DNA of 36,597 nt from JALYUA01 sp038229875 (GCA_038229875.1 JBBROA010000029.1:1-36597); one strand, 5' to 3'; shown: positions 23,901-32,142, counted from the first letter of the stretch. Numbers and translations: made by a program. Notes: a model not told the origin generated them from the sequence alone.

Positions 23901-24311
23901 ATGCGTGACGACATGATCAAGCAGGCGCTTGGTGAGTGCGGCGTTGACGCCGACTCGCCAGCCATTGCGCACGCAACCGTCACAGCGTTGACCCGGTTGC
24001 TGGAGCAGCTCAAGCCTTTGGTGGGCGAGCTCGCCTGGCGCGCCTTATACGTGCGCAGCCTTCATTTGGCGCGCTCCTCGTTCATCAAGCCCGACGTTGA
24101 CAAGAACTCGCCGGGCGATCTGTTGAATCCCCTGCAGCACGACCTCTCAACTCGACCTCAGGCCGCCGCCCGCGCTGCGGCCGAGGCTTTGTTGCTTGCC
24201 CTCGCCGATCTGCTCGTTTCCTTGATCGGCAATTCCTTGACCGTCCGCTTATTGCACAAAGCATGGGACATGCCGGCAGCGGGAACGTCTGCGCAGGAGA
24301 AACCGCAATGA
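23901..24311 (+). CDS. Unknown protein, first gene of the KaiC-like cassette (136 aa)
   Basis: I do not recognise a family. The ATG at 23901 is preceded by GGAAGG; the open frame further upstream is not coding-like. The product is mostly helical: an N-terminal part (MRDDMIKQALGECGVDAD, ATVTALTRLLEQLKPLVG), an Arg/Leu segment (AWRALYVRSLHLARSSF), and a C-terminal Ala/Leu-rich helix (AEALLLALADLLVSLIGN) that could be amphipathic or membrane-associated. It overlaps the KaiC-like gene by four bases (ATGA), so it is translated with it and is likely a partner of the ATPase. Possible roles are a sensor or an adaptor; this is inference. Confidence 0.65.
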   Translation: MRDDMIKQALGECGVDADSPAIAHATVTALTRLLEQLKPLVGELAWRALYVRSLHLARSSFIKPDVDKNSPGDLLNPLQHDLSTRPQAAARAAAEALLLALADLLVSLIGNSLTVRLLHKAWDMPAAGTSAQEKPQ

Positions 24312-25807
24312 ACGAGAGGGTTGTCATCCGTCGGCTTGCGACCGGAGTACCCGGTCTCGATGCGCTACTCGGCGGCGGCCTGGCCGAGTTTTCCTTCAAC
24401 ATCCTGGCCGGGCCACCCGGTGCCGGCAAGACGACCCTCGCGCATCAAATTATGTTCGGGCTCGTCAATCCCAAACGCCGCGCCCTGTTCTTCACGGTGC
24501 TCGGCGAGCCGGCGTTGAAGATGCTGCGCTACCAGCAGCAGTACAGCTTTTTCGATACCGAGAAGATCAACGACGACTCGATACGCTTCCTCAACATAGG
24601 CGACGAGGTGCTGGGCGGAAACTTCGAAGCGGTCTTCGCGCGGATCGTCAGGGAAGTCGACCAGTTCGAGCCCGGGATGGTGTTCGTCGACTCATTTCGA
24701 TCAGTGGTGCAGGCGGCCCGGGCCTCCGACCAAGTGACCGCTCTGCAGCACTTCGTGCAGCAGCTGGCCATGTATTTGACGAGTTGTCAGGCCACGACCT
24801 TCCTGCTCGGCGATTACATGAGCGTCGACAGTGAGGCAAACCCGGTGTTCACGATCGCTGACGGCATCTTGTTGCTGATGCCAACCGTGCATCGCAACTC
24901 GATGGTTCGCAAGATCCAGGTGGCCAAGATGCGCGGGCAGGCGACCATCGCTGGCCTGCACACGTTTCGGATCAGCGACGAGGGTGTGCAGGTCTTCCCT
25001 CGCACATTGTCGATTGGAGCCGCAAAGTCGGGTGCAACCGGGGATGCCCAGTCTTCCATGCGGCCGCCGCTGTCCATGGGCGTGGCCGCGCTCGACGAGA
25101 TGATGGGGGGAGGCGGTCTGCCGGCAGGTTATTCGCTGCTCGTCGCGGGACCGTCTGGCTCGGGCAAGTCTTTGCTCGCGACCGCGTTTCTCGCCGAAGG
25201 TGCACGTCTTGGAGAAAAGGGAGTCGTGGCTGCCTTCGAGAAGAGCCCCGGTCAGTCGCACAACCCCCGTCTCGATGACCTGGTCGCCGCCGGACATGTC
25301 GGCATTGTCGACACGCGGGCATTGGACCTCTCCATCGACGAGACGCTCTTCGCGCTCACCGAGATGATCGAGCGCACCGGTGCAACCCGGGTCGTCATTG
25401 ACTCTCTCTCGGGCTTCGAGCTCGCCCTGGCGCCCACTTTCCGCGAGGACTTCCGCGAATCGCTCCATCGCATGGTGACCGTGCTGACCTTCAAGGGCGC
25501 AACTGTGCTGATGGTCTCCGAGCTGGAGGACCGCTATAGCGACCTGCGGTTCAGCCCGTACGGAGCGGCGTTCCTGACCGACGCGATCATCGTGCAACGC
25601 TATGTCGAGTTGGAGGGCGAGTTGAAGCGCGTCATGGCGGTGGTCAAGGTCCGCAACAGGGCACACAGCCATGCGTTGCGTCTGTATGACATCACCAACG
25701 ACGGGATCGCCATCGGCGAGCCTCGGCCCGAGATCGAAGCGCTGCTGACGGGTCATCCGCGACCGGCGGCTGTTTCCGCCGCTCGCCCGGCAACAGGGAA
25801 GGCTTGA
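24308..25807 (+). CDS. KaiC-like double-domain RecA-family ATPase
   Basis: This protein has 499 residues and two KaiC domains, as in the clock protein. Domain 1 has Walker A GPPGAGKT (35-42) and Walker B MVFVDS (Asp128). Domain 2 has Walker A GPSGSGKS (281-288) and Walker B VVIDS (Asp365). Where KaiC has a Glu-Glu pair after each Walker A strand, this protein has single glutamates (GEP at 66-68, FEKSP at 310-314). Aligning LTDAIIVQRYVEL (423-435) with the same segment of cyanobacterial KaiC puts Ala421-Phe422 at the Ser431/Thr432 phosphorylation pair. The autophosphorylation cycle should thus be absent. No kaiA or kaiB lies in the window. It probably forms a hexameric ATPase serving the kinase and cyclase encoded next. 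AGGAG lies 8 bases before the ATG. Confidence 0.9.
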   Translation: MNERVVIRRLATGVPGLDALLGGGLAEFSFNILAGPPGAGKTTLAHQIMFGLVNPKRRALFFTVLGEPALKMLRYQQQYSFFDTEKINDDSIRFLNIGDEVLGGNFEAVFARIVREVDQFEPGMVFVDSFRSVVQAARASDQVTALQHFVQQLAMYLTSCQATTFLLGDYMSVDSEANPVFTIADGILLLMPTVHRNSMVRKIQVAKMRGQATIAGLHTFRISDEGVQVFPRTLSIGAAKSGATGDAQSSMRPPLSMGVAALDEMMGGGGLPAGYSLLVAGPSGSGKSLLATAFLAEGARLGEKGVVAAFEKSPGQSHNPRLDDLVAAGHVGIVDTRALDLSIDETLFALTEMIERTGATRVVIDSLSGFELALAPTFREDFRESLHRMVTVLTFKGATVLMVSELEDRYSDLRFSPYGAAFLTDAIIVQRYVELEGELKRVMAVVKVRNRAHSHALRLYDITNDGIAIGEPRPEIEALLTGHPRPAAVSAARPATGKA

Positions 25808-25868
25808 CCTGGCTCCAGAAGACGAAGGAGGCGGCGTCCGACGTTCCCTCGAGGAGCGGGAAGAAGCC

Positions 25869-27284
25869 TTGCGGCAAGGTCAGGCCGTCCTGCGCGAGCG
25901 GATGCAAGCTCTTGCCAAACGCGAAGCGGCGGCCGGCGCCTGGGCGGACAGTGCAAGGGTTCGCGAGGAAGAACAACGCGTAGACGCCGCAGCGAAGGCA
26001 GAACTCGACATTCAAAACAGCGAGCTGCGCCAGGCGAATGAGCACCTGGTTCTCGCCACCCTGGAGGCCCAGGAACTACGCGAAGCAGCGGTCGCCGCGC
26101 GAAAACGCCAGGATGAATTCCTCGCGATGCTCGCACACGAGTTGCGCAATCCTCTCGGACCCATTCGCAATTCGGTCGAGATCCTCTTTCGCCTGCCCGA
26201 GACGCAGCCCGCGCCTCGACCCGTCCTGGCGATCATTCGCCGCCAGGTGGAGCTCATGGCGCGGCTCCTCGACGACCTTCTCGACGCGGCCCGAGTGACG
26301 CAGGGCAAGGTTGTTCTGCTACGCCGGCCGACGGAGGTCTCGGAGTTCATTCGTCGGGCCGTCGAGACGACGAGCGAATCCATCAGTGGACGGCACCAGG
26401 ACCTCAAACTCGAGCTCCCTGACCAGCCGCTCTACGTTGACGGCGATGCGGTGCGCCTGGCGCAGGTTCTTGCCAACCTGCTGCAAAATGCGTCCAAATA
26501 CACGCAAGACGGCGGTGTGATTGGCCTGCGGGCCACAGGTCAGCCCGGCTCGGTCGTGATTCGTGTCATTGACAACGGAGAGGGCATCACGGCCAAGATG
26601 TTGCCGCACGTCTTCGACCTTTTCGCTCAGGACGAGCGCACGATGGCCCGCAGCTATGGTGGCCTGGGCATCGGTCTGACCATAGTGCGGCGGATGGTGG
26701 AGCTGCACGGCGGGACTGTCGCGGCACGCAGCGACGGACCCGGACAGGGCAGTGAATTCATCGTCACTCTGCCGCGCATAGAGCCTGACAAAGTCGCCGA
26801 GAGTGCTCCCCTTGCCGTGGAAGGGTCGGCACCCGTGTCCGCACGCGTCTTGTGCATCGAGGACAACGTCGATGCGGCTGAGGGTCTCTCGATGTTCCTG
26901 CGTTCATCGGGGCATCAGGTCGAAGTCGCTCTCGATGGACAAACAGGCCTGGAGCTTTTTGATCAGTTAAAGCCCGATGTCGTGATCTGCGATATCGGTC
27001 TGCCCGACATCAACGGCTATGAGGTGGCCAGGCGGATGAGGGAGCGCCGTCCGTCGCGGTCGCCCACCATGATCGCGCTTACGGGCTATGGAAGGGCCGA
27101 AGATCATGAACGTACCCTGGCCGCCGGGTTCGAGCATCATCTCGTCAAGCCCGCAAACCCTGGCGCGTTGCTGCGTCTCATTGACTCCGCGATTCGAGCC
27201 CAGGAGTGGGCTGAATCAGCGCGGGGGGCGTTGAGCCGCCCCGGATCTTTTGCGGAGAAGGATCGGCGTGAACCGCCCGCCTGA
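25869..27284 (+). CDS. Hybrid sensor histidine kinase with C-terminal receiver domain
   Basis: About 471 residues from a TTG at 25869. The frame is open back to about 25749 with no ATG or GTG, so the true start is uncertain (the TTG, or an unusual codon up to 60 bp earlier). Residues 1-80 form a charged coiled coil (RERMQALAKREAAAG, ELRQANEHLVLATLEAQEL) without a PAS domain or membrane helix. HisKA has LAHELRNPLGPIRN (His90), and the ATPase domain has NLLQNASKY, DNGEG (235-239) and GGLGIGLTI. The receiver domain starts at about 325 (VLCIEDNVDAAEG) with phosphoacceptor Asp375 in VVICDIGLPD and Lys in HLVKPANP. It is cytosolic, lies 61 bp after the KaiC-like gene and overlaps the cyclase gene, so its input is probably the KaiC-like ATPase or its partner. 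Confidence 0.9.
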   Translation: MRQGQAVLRERMQALAKREAAAGAWADSARVREEEQRVDAAAKAELDIQNSELRQANEHLVLATLEAQELREAAVAARKRQDEFLAMLAHELRNPLGPIRNSVEILFRLPETQPAPRPVLAIIRRQVELMARLLDDLLDAARVTQGKVVLLRRPTEVSEFIRRAVETTSESISGRHQDLKLELPDQPLYVDGDAVRLAQVLANLLQNASKYTQDGGVIGLRATGQPGSVVIRVIDNGEGITAKMLPHVFDLFAQDERTMARSYGGLGIGLTIVRRMVELHGGTVAARSDGPGQGSEFIVTLPRIEPDKVAESAPLAVEGSAPVSARVLCIEDNVDAAEGLSMFLRSSGHQVEVALDGQTGLELFDQLKPDVVICDIGLPDINGYEVARRMRERRPSRSPTMIALTGYGRAEDHERTLAAGFEHHLVKPANPGALLRLIDSAIRAQEWAESARGALSRPGSFAEKDRREPPA

Positions 27285-28032
27285 CAAACGAGAGGTTACG
27301 GTTGCAACGAAGACGGTTGCTCTCTTAAATGAACAAGCCGAAGGATTACGGGCGGAAATCGCTCGCTTGCGGAAGGAGCTGGCGGCCGTTCAAGAAAAGT
27401 CCGCCAGGGCCCAGAGCGCCGACATCGTGGAAGCGAACGAGGCGCTCGTCCTGTCTGCGCTCCACGCTGACACAGTTGCCGAATCGGTGATTGGCGAGAT
27501 GGACGAGCTTACGCGGGTCAGTCAACGCGATGCGCTGACTGGTACACCCAATCGGGCACTGATGCTCGACCGGCTGGAAAGCGCCATCACTCTCGCGCGG
27601 CGGCGGGGCACGCGTCTCGCCCTGCTCTTTGTAGACCTGGACCGCTTCAAGCAAATCAACGACACCTTTGGCCACTCGTCTGGGGACGCCGTGCTGCGGC
27701 ACGTTGCGCAGCGCATGGAGTCGGTCGTCCGCGACTCCGACACCGTCAGTCGCCATGGCGGCGACGAGTTCCTGGTCCTGCTCGCGGAAGTGTCCCATCC
27801 GACGGACGCCGCACTGATCGCTGCCAAGATGCTGGTGGCCATCGCTGAACCCGGACCGCCCTCGGTGCCGGAGGTCTCCGCAAGCATAGGTATAGCTGTC
27901 TATCCGGAAGACGGCATTGACGCTGCTGCCCTCATAGGCAACGCGGACGAGGCTATGTACCGGTCGAAGAAACGCGGACGTGGAGGCTTCACGTTCCACG
28001 GAAACCAGTTACCACGCGAGCCAGCAACCTGA
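27268..28032 (+). CDS. Diguanylate cyclase (GGDEF) with coiled-coil N-terminus
   Basis: The protein has 254 residues from a GTG at 27268 (GGAG upstream) that overlaps the stop of the hybrid kinase by 17 bp. Residues about 18-80 form a coiled coil containing EANEALVLSALHADTVAES, which resembles the pre-kinase segment of the neighbouring gene. The catalytic domain has RDALTGTPNRALMLDRL at the start, VDLDRFKQINDTFGH (metal and nucleotide binding), an intact GGDEF active site (164-168) and an RxxD inhibitory site (RDSD, 155-158) five residues before it. It should make cyclic di-GMP from GTP under product inhibition. No EAL or HD-GYP domain is present. Third codon positions are visibly less GC-rich than in the chromosomal genes on either side. 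Confidence 0.92.
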   Translation: MNRPPDKREVTVATKTVALLNEQAEGLRAEIARLRKELAAVQEKSARAQSADIVEANEALVLSALHADTVAESVIGEMDELTRVSQRDALTGTPNRALMLDRLESAITLARRRGTRLALLFVDLDRFKQINDTFGHSSGDAVLRHVAQRMESVVRDSDTVSRHGGDEFLVLLAEVSHPTDAALIAAKMLVAIAEPGPPSVPEVSASIGIAVYPEDGIDAAALIGNADEAMYRSKKRGRGGFTFHGNQLPREPAT

Positions 28033-28689
28033 AAGCGCCCGTCAGAGAAAAACCGGGGAGTGCCCTCGAGGGTCTTTCATGCGCCTGCGATCATCCGCGT
28101 CGGCGCGCTTGAATCAATCGGTGGACCGCATCGCGGTCGAACCGAAGCTGCCCAGGGCCGACGTCCACGGCGCCCGCCTTCAGGTCCGTACGCCAACTCC
28201 ATGTTAGGCGGGCCGCGGACCTCGATTCACGAGAAGGGCTCCGGATTCTTGACCAATTGCCCGCTATGCGGCGCCGACACTTCCGCCGGAGAACCGGGCG
28301 GCCTTATCCGTTTTCACCGAGCCGCCGAGGCCATCTCGAGTTCCTCCGGGAGAAATGCAAGCCTGAAGAAAACGTCAAGACCCTGTGATCATTTCTGCCG
28401 AGGGTTTCCGCGAAGCGGGACAAAAGTCGGGATCGATGCGAAGCCGGGCCGGAGTGAGGGGGCTCGGCAGCCGGAGCAGTGTTTGAGATTTGTGATCGTC
28501 GATCGCCTCCTCCTCCTCCTCCTCGCCCGGTATCAAGTAGGCGTGGGCGAGTTCCCACCGGACCCCCATCCCTACATCGTCGGCCCTGGTACGCATATCA
28601 GGCCGCATACGAATCACCGCCAGAGCCGGTTATGGGTTGGTGGGGCCTTGGGCGGCGGCCGCGAGCGCTGAGAATGTTCGTCCGGGAAG
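28033..28689. other. Gap between the cassette and the GntR-type gene, no supported gene
   Basis: About 650 bp without a convincing gene. Several open frames cross it on both strands, but none has steady codon bias, a good ribosome-binding site or a family match. One frame has a short Cys pair (LTNCPLCGADTSAG, about 28250-28290) that may be a fragment of a lost gene. The GTTAGGC heptamer at about 28204 resembles an integron core site, but no partner box is visible. CTCCTCCTCCTCCTCCTCGCC at about 28507 is a short CTC repeat. The right border of the cassette probably lies here. Confidence 0.4.
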
Positions 28690-28720
28690 TTACCCTGGCG
28701 TACGCCGAACAGAATACAAT
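28690..28720 (+). promoter_or_regulatory. Promoter and palindromic operator candidate of the GntR-type gene
   Basis: TTACCC (28690-28695) and TACAAT (28715-28720, five of six consensus bases) flank the perfect 10-bp palindrome GGCGTACGCC (28697-28706). The ATG at 28728 lies only 7 bases after the -10 element, so transcription would begin at or next to the start codon. No ribosome-binding site is present. The palindrome between the promoter elements is well placed for autoregulation by the GntR protein. Confidence 0.45.
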
Positions 28721-28727
28721 AGGCAGT

Positions 28728-29393
28728 ATGCACCTAGTCGCTGACCGGCCCAATCTGAGCGAGGAAATCGCCGACGCTTTGCGCGAAATGATCGTGGACG
28801 GCCGGCTCCCGCCGGGAGGACGGTTGAACGAAGTCCATCTCGCGGCACGTCTCGGGGCCAGCCGCACTCCGCTCCGTGAGGCGCTCGGCCGGCTCGCGGC
28901 TGAGGGAGCGGTGACGAGTTCGCCGCGGATCGGGTTCTTCGTCGGACCCCTGACCGCCTCGGAATTTCAGCAGATCTATCCCATCCGGGCGATCCTCGAT
29001 CCCGAAGCGCTGCGGCTTACGGGAATCCCGTCCGCAAAGCGGATCGCCCGGCTCGATGCGATGAACAAGAGGCTCACGGAGCGAGGCGACGCCGAAAGCG
29101 TGATCTCGCACGACGACGCGTGGCATTTCGAGCTCCTGTCGGAATGCCCGAACGTCGTCCTGATCGAGTTGATCGGGCAGTTCATGCGGCGAACACGACG
29201 CTACGAGATCGCCTACATGCGGGAGAGTCAGAACGTCAGGGCCGCAACCGGCCATCATCAGAAGATCCTGGCGGCCCTACGGAAGGGCGACCTCGCTCGA
29301 GCCTGCGACGAGCTTCGCCGAAACATGCTGAGCGGGATTCCGCCCGTCCTCGCGTGGCTCGATAAGCGCGACAAGAAGCCCAGTGAAAAATAG
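28728..29393 (+). CDS. GntR-family regulator, FadR/FCD type
   Basis: This protein has 221 residues. The winged helix at the N-terminus carries EEIADALREMIVDGRLPPGG and LAARLGASRTPLREALGRLA, the standard GntR recognition helix (residues about 10-70). The FCD effector domain follows, with possible metal ligands in HDDAWHFELL (Asp129/130, His133) and GHHQKILAAL (His176/177). Proteins of this type usually sense a small carboxylate or sugar acid and repress a nearby catabolic operon. The neighbours here are a histidine kinase and, behind a tRNA on the other strand, an ABC operon, so the target is unclear. I chose the ATG at 28728 because homology begins there and a -10-like hexamer lies just upstream. 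Confidence 0.87.
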   Translation: MHLVADRPNLSEEIADALREMIVDGRLPPGGRLNEVHLAARLGASRTPLREALGRLAAEGAVTSSPRIGFFVGPLTASEFQQIYPIRAILDPEALRLTGIPSAKRIARLDAMNKRLTERGDAESVISHDDAWHFELLSECPNVVLIELIGQFMRRTRRYEIAYMRESQNVRAATGHHQKILAALRKGDLARACDELRRNMLSGIPPVLAWLDKRDKKPSEK

Positions 29394-29842
29394 CCATGCC
29401 CCTGGCGCCTCGTTGCTCTGGAGATCTCGTTCTCGAGGCACGTCAATCCGGACCGAACGGACTTCGCTCGTGATGGGGGTCTCCGGGGCGTTCCGCATCG
29501 TTCGGGCGACCGATCCGAGGCGTGCTCGCGAATCCGCGGCGGGACTTGCAGAGAGGTTCATGCAGCCCGAAACCGCGCGCGGAACCTTCTTCGAGTCCCG
29601 TGCTCCGACTCCGGAGGGCGGCGCCTGTGCCTGACAGGGTGGCGCCAGGCGTCCGCGAAATCCCGGACCGCGTTTTGCGGCTTTTCGTCCGGGTCATCCC
29701 GCCGACTCTTTCTCGGCTGACCGGGCCCGAACTCGATCGCTTGAACCTCCTCCTCAATTCTGCGAAAATAGAAATTGTACGCCGCGACTCCTCCCTTGCG
29801 AACACTACGGGAATCCCTCGCAGAAAGGCGCATGGTGGTCAG
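29394..29842. other. Region between the regulator and the histidine kinase
   Basis: No certain gene. A short frame 29473-29634 (53 codons, GC-biased, ending GGACA) might be a small protein, at low confidence. Directly after it the frame of the kinase is open, with coding-like codons from a GTG at 29639 (VAPGVREIPDRVLRLF, then LTGPELDRLNLLLNSAKIE). That could be a 68-residue extension of the kinase or the remnant of another small gene. AT-rich bases at 29764-29778 may hold promoter elements. Confidence 0.35.
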
Positions 29843-31000
29843 ATGCTTCACGAATTCCTCTCGGTCAATCGGAACGAGCTGATCGATCGATGCAGACTGA
29901 AGGTCGCTCAACGGCCCGAGCCGAAGGTGACCGAGGGCGAGCTGAGACATGGAATTCCGCTGTTCCTGGATCAGCTCATCAAGACGCTTGAGATGGAGCA
30001 GACGACCGACCCGATGCGGAGTCGCGAAGTTTCCGGCCCGTCGGACGGAGGGAAGGTGGAGTCGGACTCCTCCGAAATCGGGAAGACAGCGGCACAACAC
30101 GGTCGTGAGTTGCAGCGGCACGGGTTTACGGTCGAGCAAGTTGTTCACGACTACGGCGACCTCTGCCAGGCGATCACGGATCTGGCGTTCGAGCGCGACG
30201 CGCCGATCTCAGTTGACGAATTCCGAACCCTCAACCGCTGCCTCGACAACGGCATCGCTGTCGCCGTCACGGAATTCACTTCCAAACGCGACACTGGTTT
30301 TGCGGACTTGCAGACGAGCTCGTTGAATGAACGGTTGGGATTCTTCGCACACGAGCTGCGAAATCGCCTCTCGACGGCCAACCTCGCGCTTGCCGCCATC
30401 AAGGCCGGGAAAGTGGGATTAGAGGGGGCGACGGGTGCGGTCCTGGACCGTAGCCTGGTCGGATTATCCAACCTCATCGATCGAACCCTCAGCGAGGTTC
30501 GCCTGGCAGCCGGAGAACCGGCGCACCAGCGGCTATTTTCTCTCGCGGACTTCATCGCTGAAGTGAAGCTGTCCGGATCGCTGGAAGCGCAGGTCAAGGA
30601 GAGCGTCCTGGTCGTCTCGGATGTTGACCCGCAACTTGCGATTGGTGCCGACCGGGACCTGCTTTTCGCGGCGGTCGGGAACGTATTGCAGAACGCCTTC
30701 AAGTTCACGCGCCCACACACCGAAGTCAGACTGAACGCGTACGCGGCTGGCGACCGGATCCGAATCAACGTCGAAGACAACTGCGGCGGCCTTCCACCGG
30801 GCAATCCGGAAGAGATGTTTCTGCCGTTCAAGCGAGGAAGCGCGGACAACACCGGCCTCGGGCTCGGCCTGTCGATTTCTAGAAACAGCGTCAAGGCGAA
30901 CGAGGGCACGCTGACCGTGCTCGATAAGCCCGGCTTCGGCTGTGTGTTCACCATGGACCTGCCTCGCCACACGATGCCGTCATCCGTTCTCGTGCCGTGA
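29843..31000 (+). CDS. Soluble sensor histidine kinase with RsbRD-like N-terminal domain
   Basis: The protein has 385 residues from the ATG at 29843; a GTG at 29639 would add 68 residues. Residues 1-150 are helical and resemble the RsbRD N-terminal sensor region (EFLSVNRNELIDRCRLKVAQ, then HGFTVEQVVHDYGDLCQA). The phosphoacceptor helix has GFFAHELRNRLSTANLAL (His170). The ATPase domain has NVLQNAFKFT, DNCGGLPPG and GLGLGLSISRN. No membrane helix and no receiver domain are present, so it is a cytosolic kinase that needs a separate response regulator, such as the receiver-only proteins at the left of the window. Codon use is slightly less GC-rich than the ABC operon to its right. Confidence 0.85.
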   Translation: MLHEFLSVNRNELIDRCRLKVAQRPEPKVTEGELRHGIPLFLDQLIKTLEMEQTTDPMRSREVSGPSDGGKVESDSSEIGKTAAQHGRELQRHGFTVEQVVHDYGDLCQAITDLAFERDAPISVDEFRTLNRCLDNGIAVAVTEFTSKRDTGFADLQTSSLNERLGFFAHELRNRLSTANLALAAIKAGKVGLEGATGAVLDRSLVGLSNLIDRTLSEVRLAAGEPAHQRLFSLADFIAEVKLSGSLEAQVKESVLVVSDVDPQLAIGADRDLLFAAVGNVLQNAFKFTRPHTEVRLNAYAAGDRIRINVEDNCGGLPPGNPEEMFLPFKRGSADNTGLGLGLSISRNSVKANEGTLTVLDKPGFGCVFTMDLPRHTMPSSVLVP

Positions 31001-31091
31001 GTGTTCTAGAGGACAAGTCGGGTCCCGTCTCAGGCGATGACTCGCCCGGCCCCTCACGGAGCCGGGGCAACCCCGAGAGGGGAGATAAGAG

Positions 31092-31113
31092 AAAACCCCC
31101 GAAAATTCGGGGG
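31092..31113 (-). terminator. Rho-independent terminator of the tRNA-Asp gene
   Basis: CCCCCGAA/TTCGGGGG is a perfect 8-bp stem with a 2-base centre (effectively a 4-base loop) at 31096-31113. It is followed on the minus strand by TTTT (31095-31092). It lies 25 bp after the tRNA end, in the right orientation. From the plus strand it may also stop read-through from the histidine kinase. Confidence 0.75.
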
Positions 31114-31138
31114 CCCGTGTCGCGTGCGTGCGCGTGAA

Positions 31139-31215
<77 letters not shown>

Positions 31216-31232
31216 GCAGTCGAAGAGCGCGA

Positions 31233-31238
31233 ATCATA
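31233..31238 (-). promoter_or_regulatory. -10 element candidate for tRNA-Asp
   Basis: TATGAT on the minus strand, five of six consensus bases, lies 18 bases before the mature tRNA 5' end. The -35 region is weak. Position and orientation fit a tRNA promoter. Confidence 0.4.
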
Positions 31239-31347
31239 CACAGGTCGAGCGCTCCCTGCTACACTCGCGCGCTTTGGAAAATCCTCCCGCGTCGGCTCTC
31301 CGCAAATCGCGGGGAGGCGGTGACGGCCACATCGGGGGCATCACGGA

Positions 31348-32142
31348 ATGGACCCGGAAGACGCGCGGAAGACTCCGGTCGGACGCCTCCTCGTGTCCGG
31401 CTCCGGCCTCCTCCTCCTCGTGCTTCTCTGGAGCGCCGCGATTGCCGTGACGGATCAGAAGCTCCTTCCGGGGCCCTGGAAGGTCGCGGCGGCCATCGGC
31501 GAGCTCGCTCAAAAGGGCTTTCTGGTCAAGCACGTCGTCGCGTCTCTCTTCCGCGTGACGTGGGGTTACCTTCTCGCGGTGATGATCGGCGTCCCGCTGG
31601 GGATCGTCCTCGGATGGCGCCGCCGGGCGGAGATGGCCTTTGCGCCGCTCATCGAGTTTCTTCGGCCCATCTCTCCTCTCGCCTGGATTCCCATCGCGAT
31701 CCTCTGGTTCGGGGTGGGTGATCTCGCCGCGATCTTCATCATCTTTCTCGCGTCGCTCCTCCCTCTGACGCTCACGGCGATGAACGCCGTCGGAAGCGTC
31801 ACGACCACGCACTGGAATGCGGGACGCAACTTCGGCCTCTCCCCCGCGGACCTGGCGCGAAAAGTCCTCGCGCCAGCGATCCTTCCTCAGTTGATCGTCG
31901 GGCTGCGCCTGACGCTCGGAATCGCGTGGCTCGTCGTCGTCGCGGCCGAGATGATCGCCGTCAATTCCGGGCTCGGGTTCCTGATCATCGACGCGCGCAA
32001 CGCCGGGAACCGGTACGACCTCGTCGTCGCCGGAATGGTGCTCATCGGCCTGATCGGCCTCGGCCTCGATCTCGCGATGCGCCGGCTCGAACGGCTTCCC
32101 GCCGCGAGCTGGGGCTACCAGACGGCTGCCGAGTCGGCGTGA
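31348..32142 (+). CDS. ABC transporter permease, NitT/TauT (SsuC/NrtB-like) family
   Basis: This 264-residue integral membrane protein has about six helices. The EAA-loop region reads GRNFGLSPADLARKVLAPAI, then LRLTLGIAWLVVVAAEMIAV, the signature of importers for nitrate, sulfonates, taurine, bicarbonate or pyrimidines. An N-terminal helix (LLVSGSGLLLLVLLWSAAIA) precedes the domain. It overlaps the ATPase gene by GTGA. It is clearly related to the second permease of the same operon, with the same GLGFLIIDARNAGNRYDLV segment. Confidence 0.92.
   Translation: MDPEDARKTPVGRLLVSGSGLLLLVLLWSAAIAVTDQKLLPGPWKVAAAIGELAQKGFLVKHVVASLFRVTWGYLLAVMIGVPLGIVLGWRRRAEMAFAPLIEFLRPISPLAWIPIAILWFGVGDLAAIFIIFLASLLPLTLTAMNAVGSVTTTHWNAGRNFGLSPADLARKVLAPAILPQLIVGLRLTLGIAWLVVVAAEMIAVNSGLGFLIIDARNAGNRYDLVVAGMVLIGLIGLGLDLAMRRLERLPAASWGYQTAAESA

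Noticed and set aside
24308..25807. A circadian clock (kaiABC) locus
   Set aside because: No kaiA or kaiB in the window, and the phosphorylation pair appears to be replaced by Ala-Phe.
28030..28215. Possible integron attC site ending in GTTAGGC (about 28204)
   Set aside because: The heptamer matches an attC core, but no partner box (GCCTAAC-like) or palindromic arms are found at the right distance, and no integron integrase is present.
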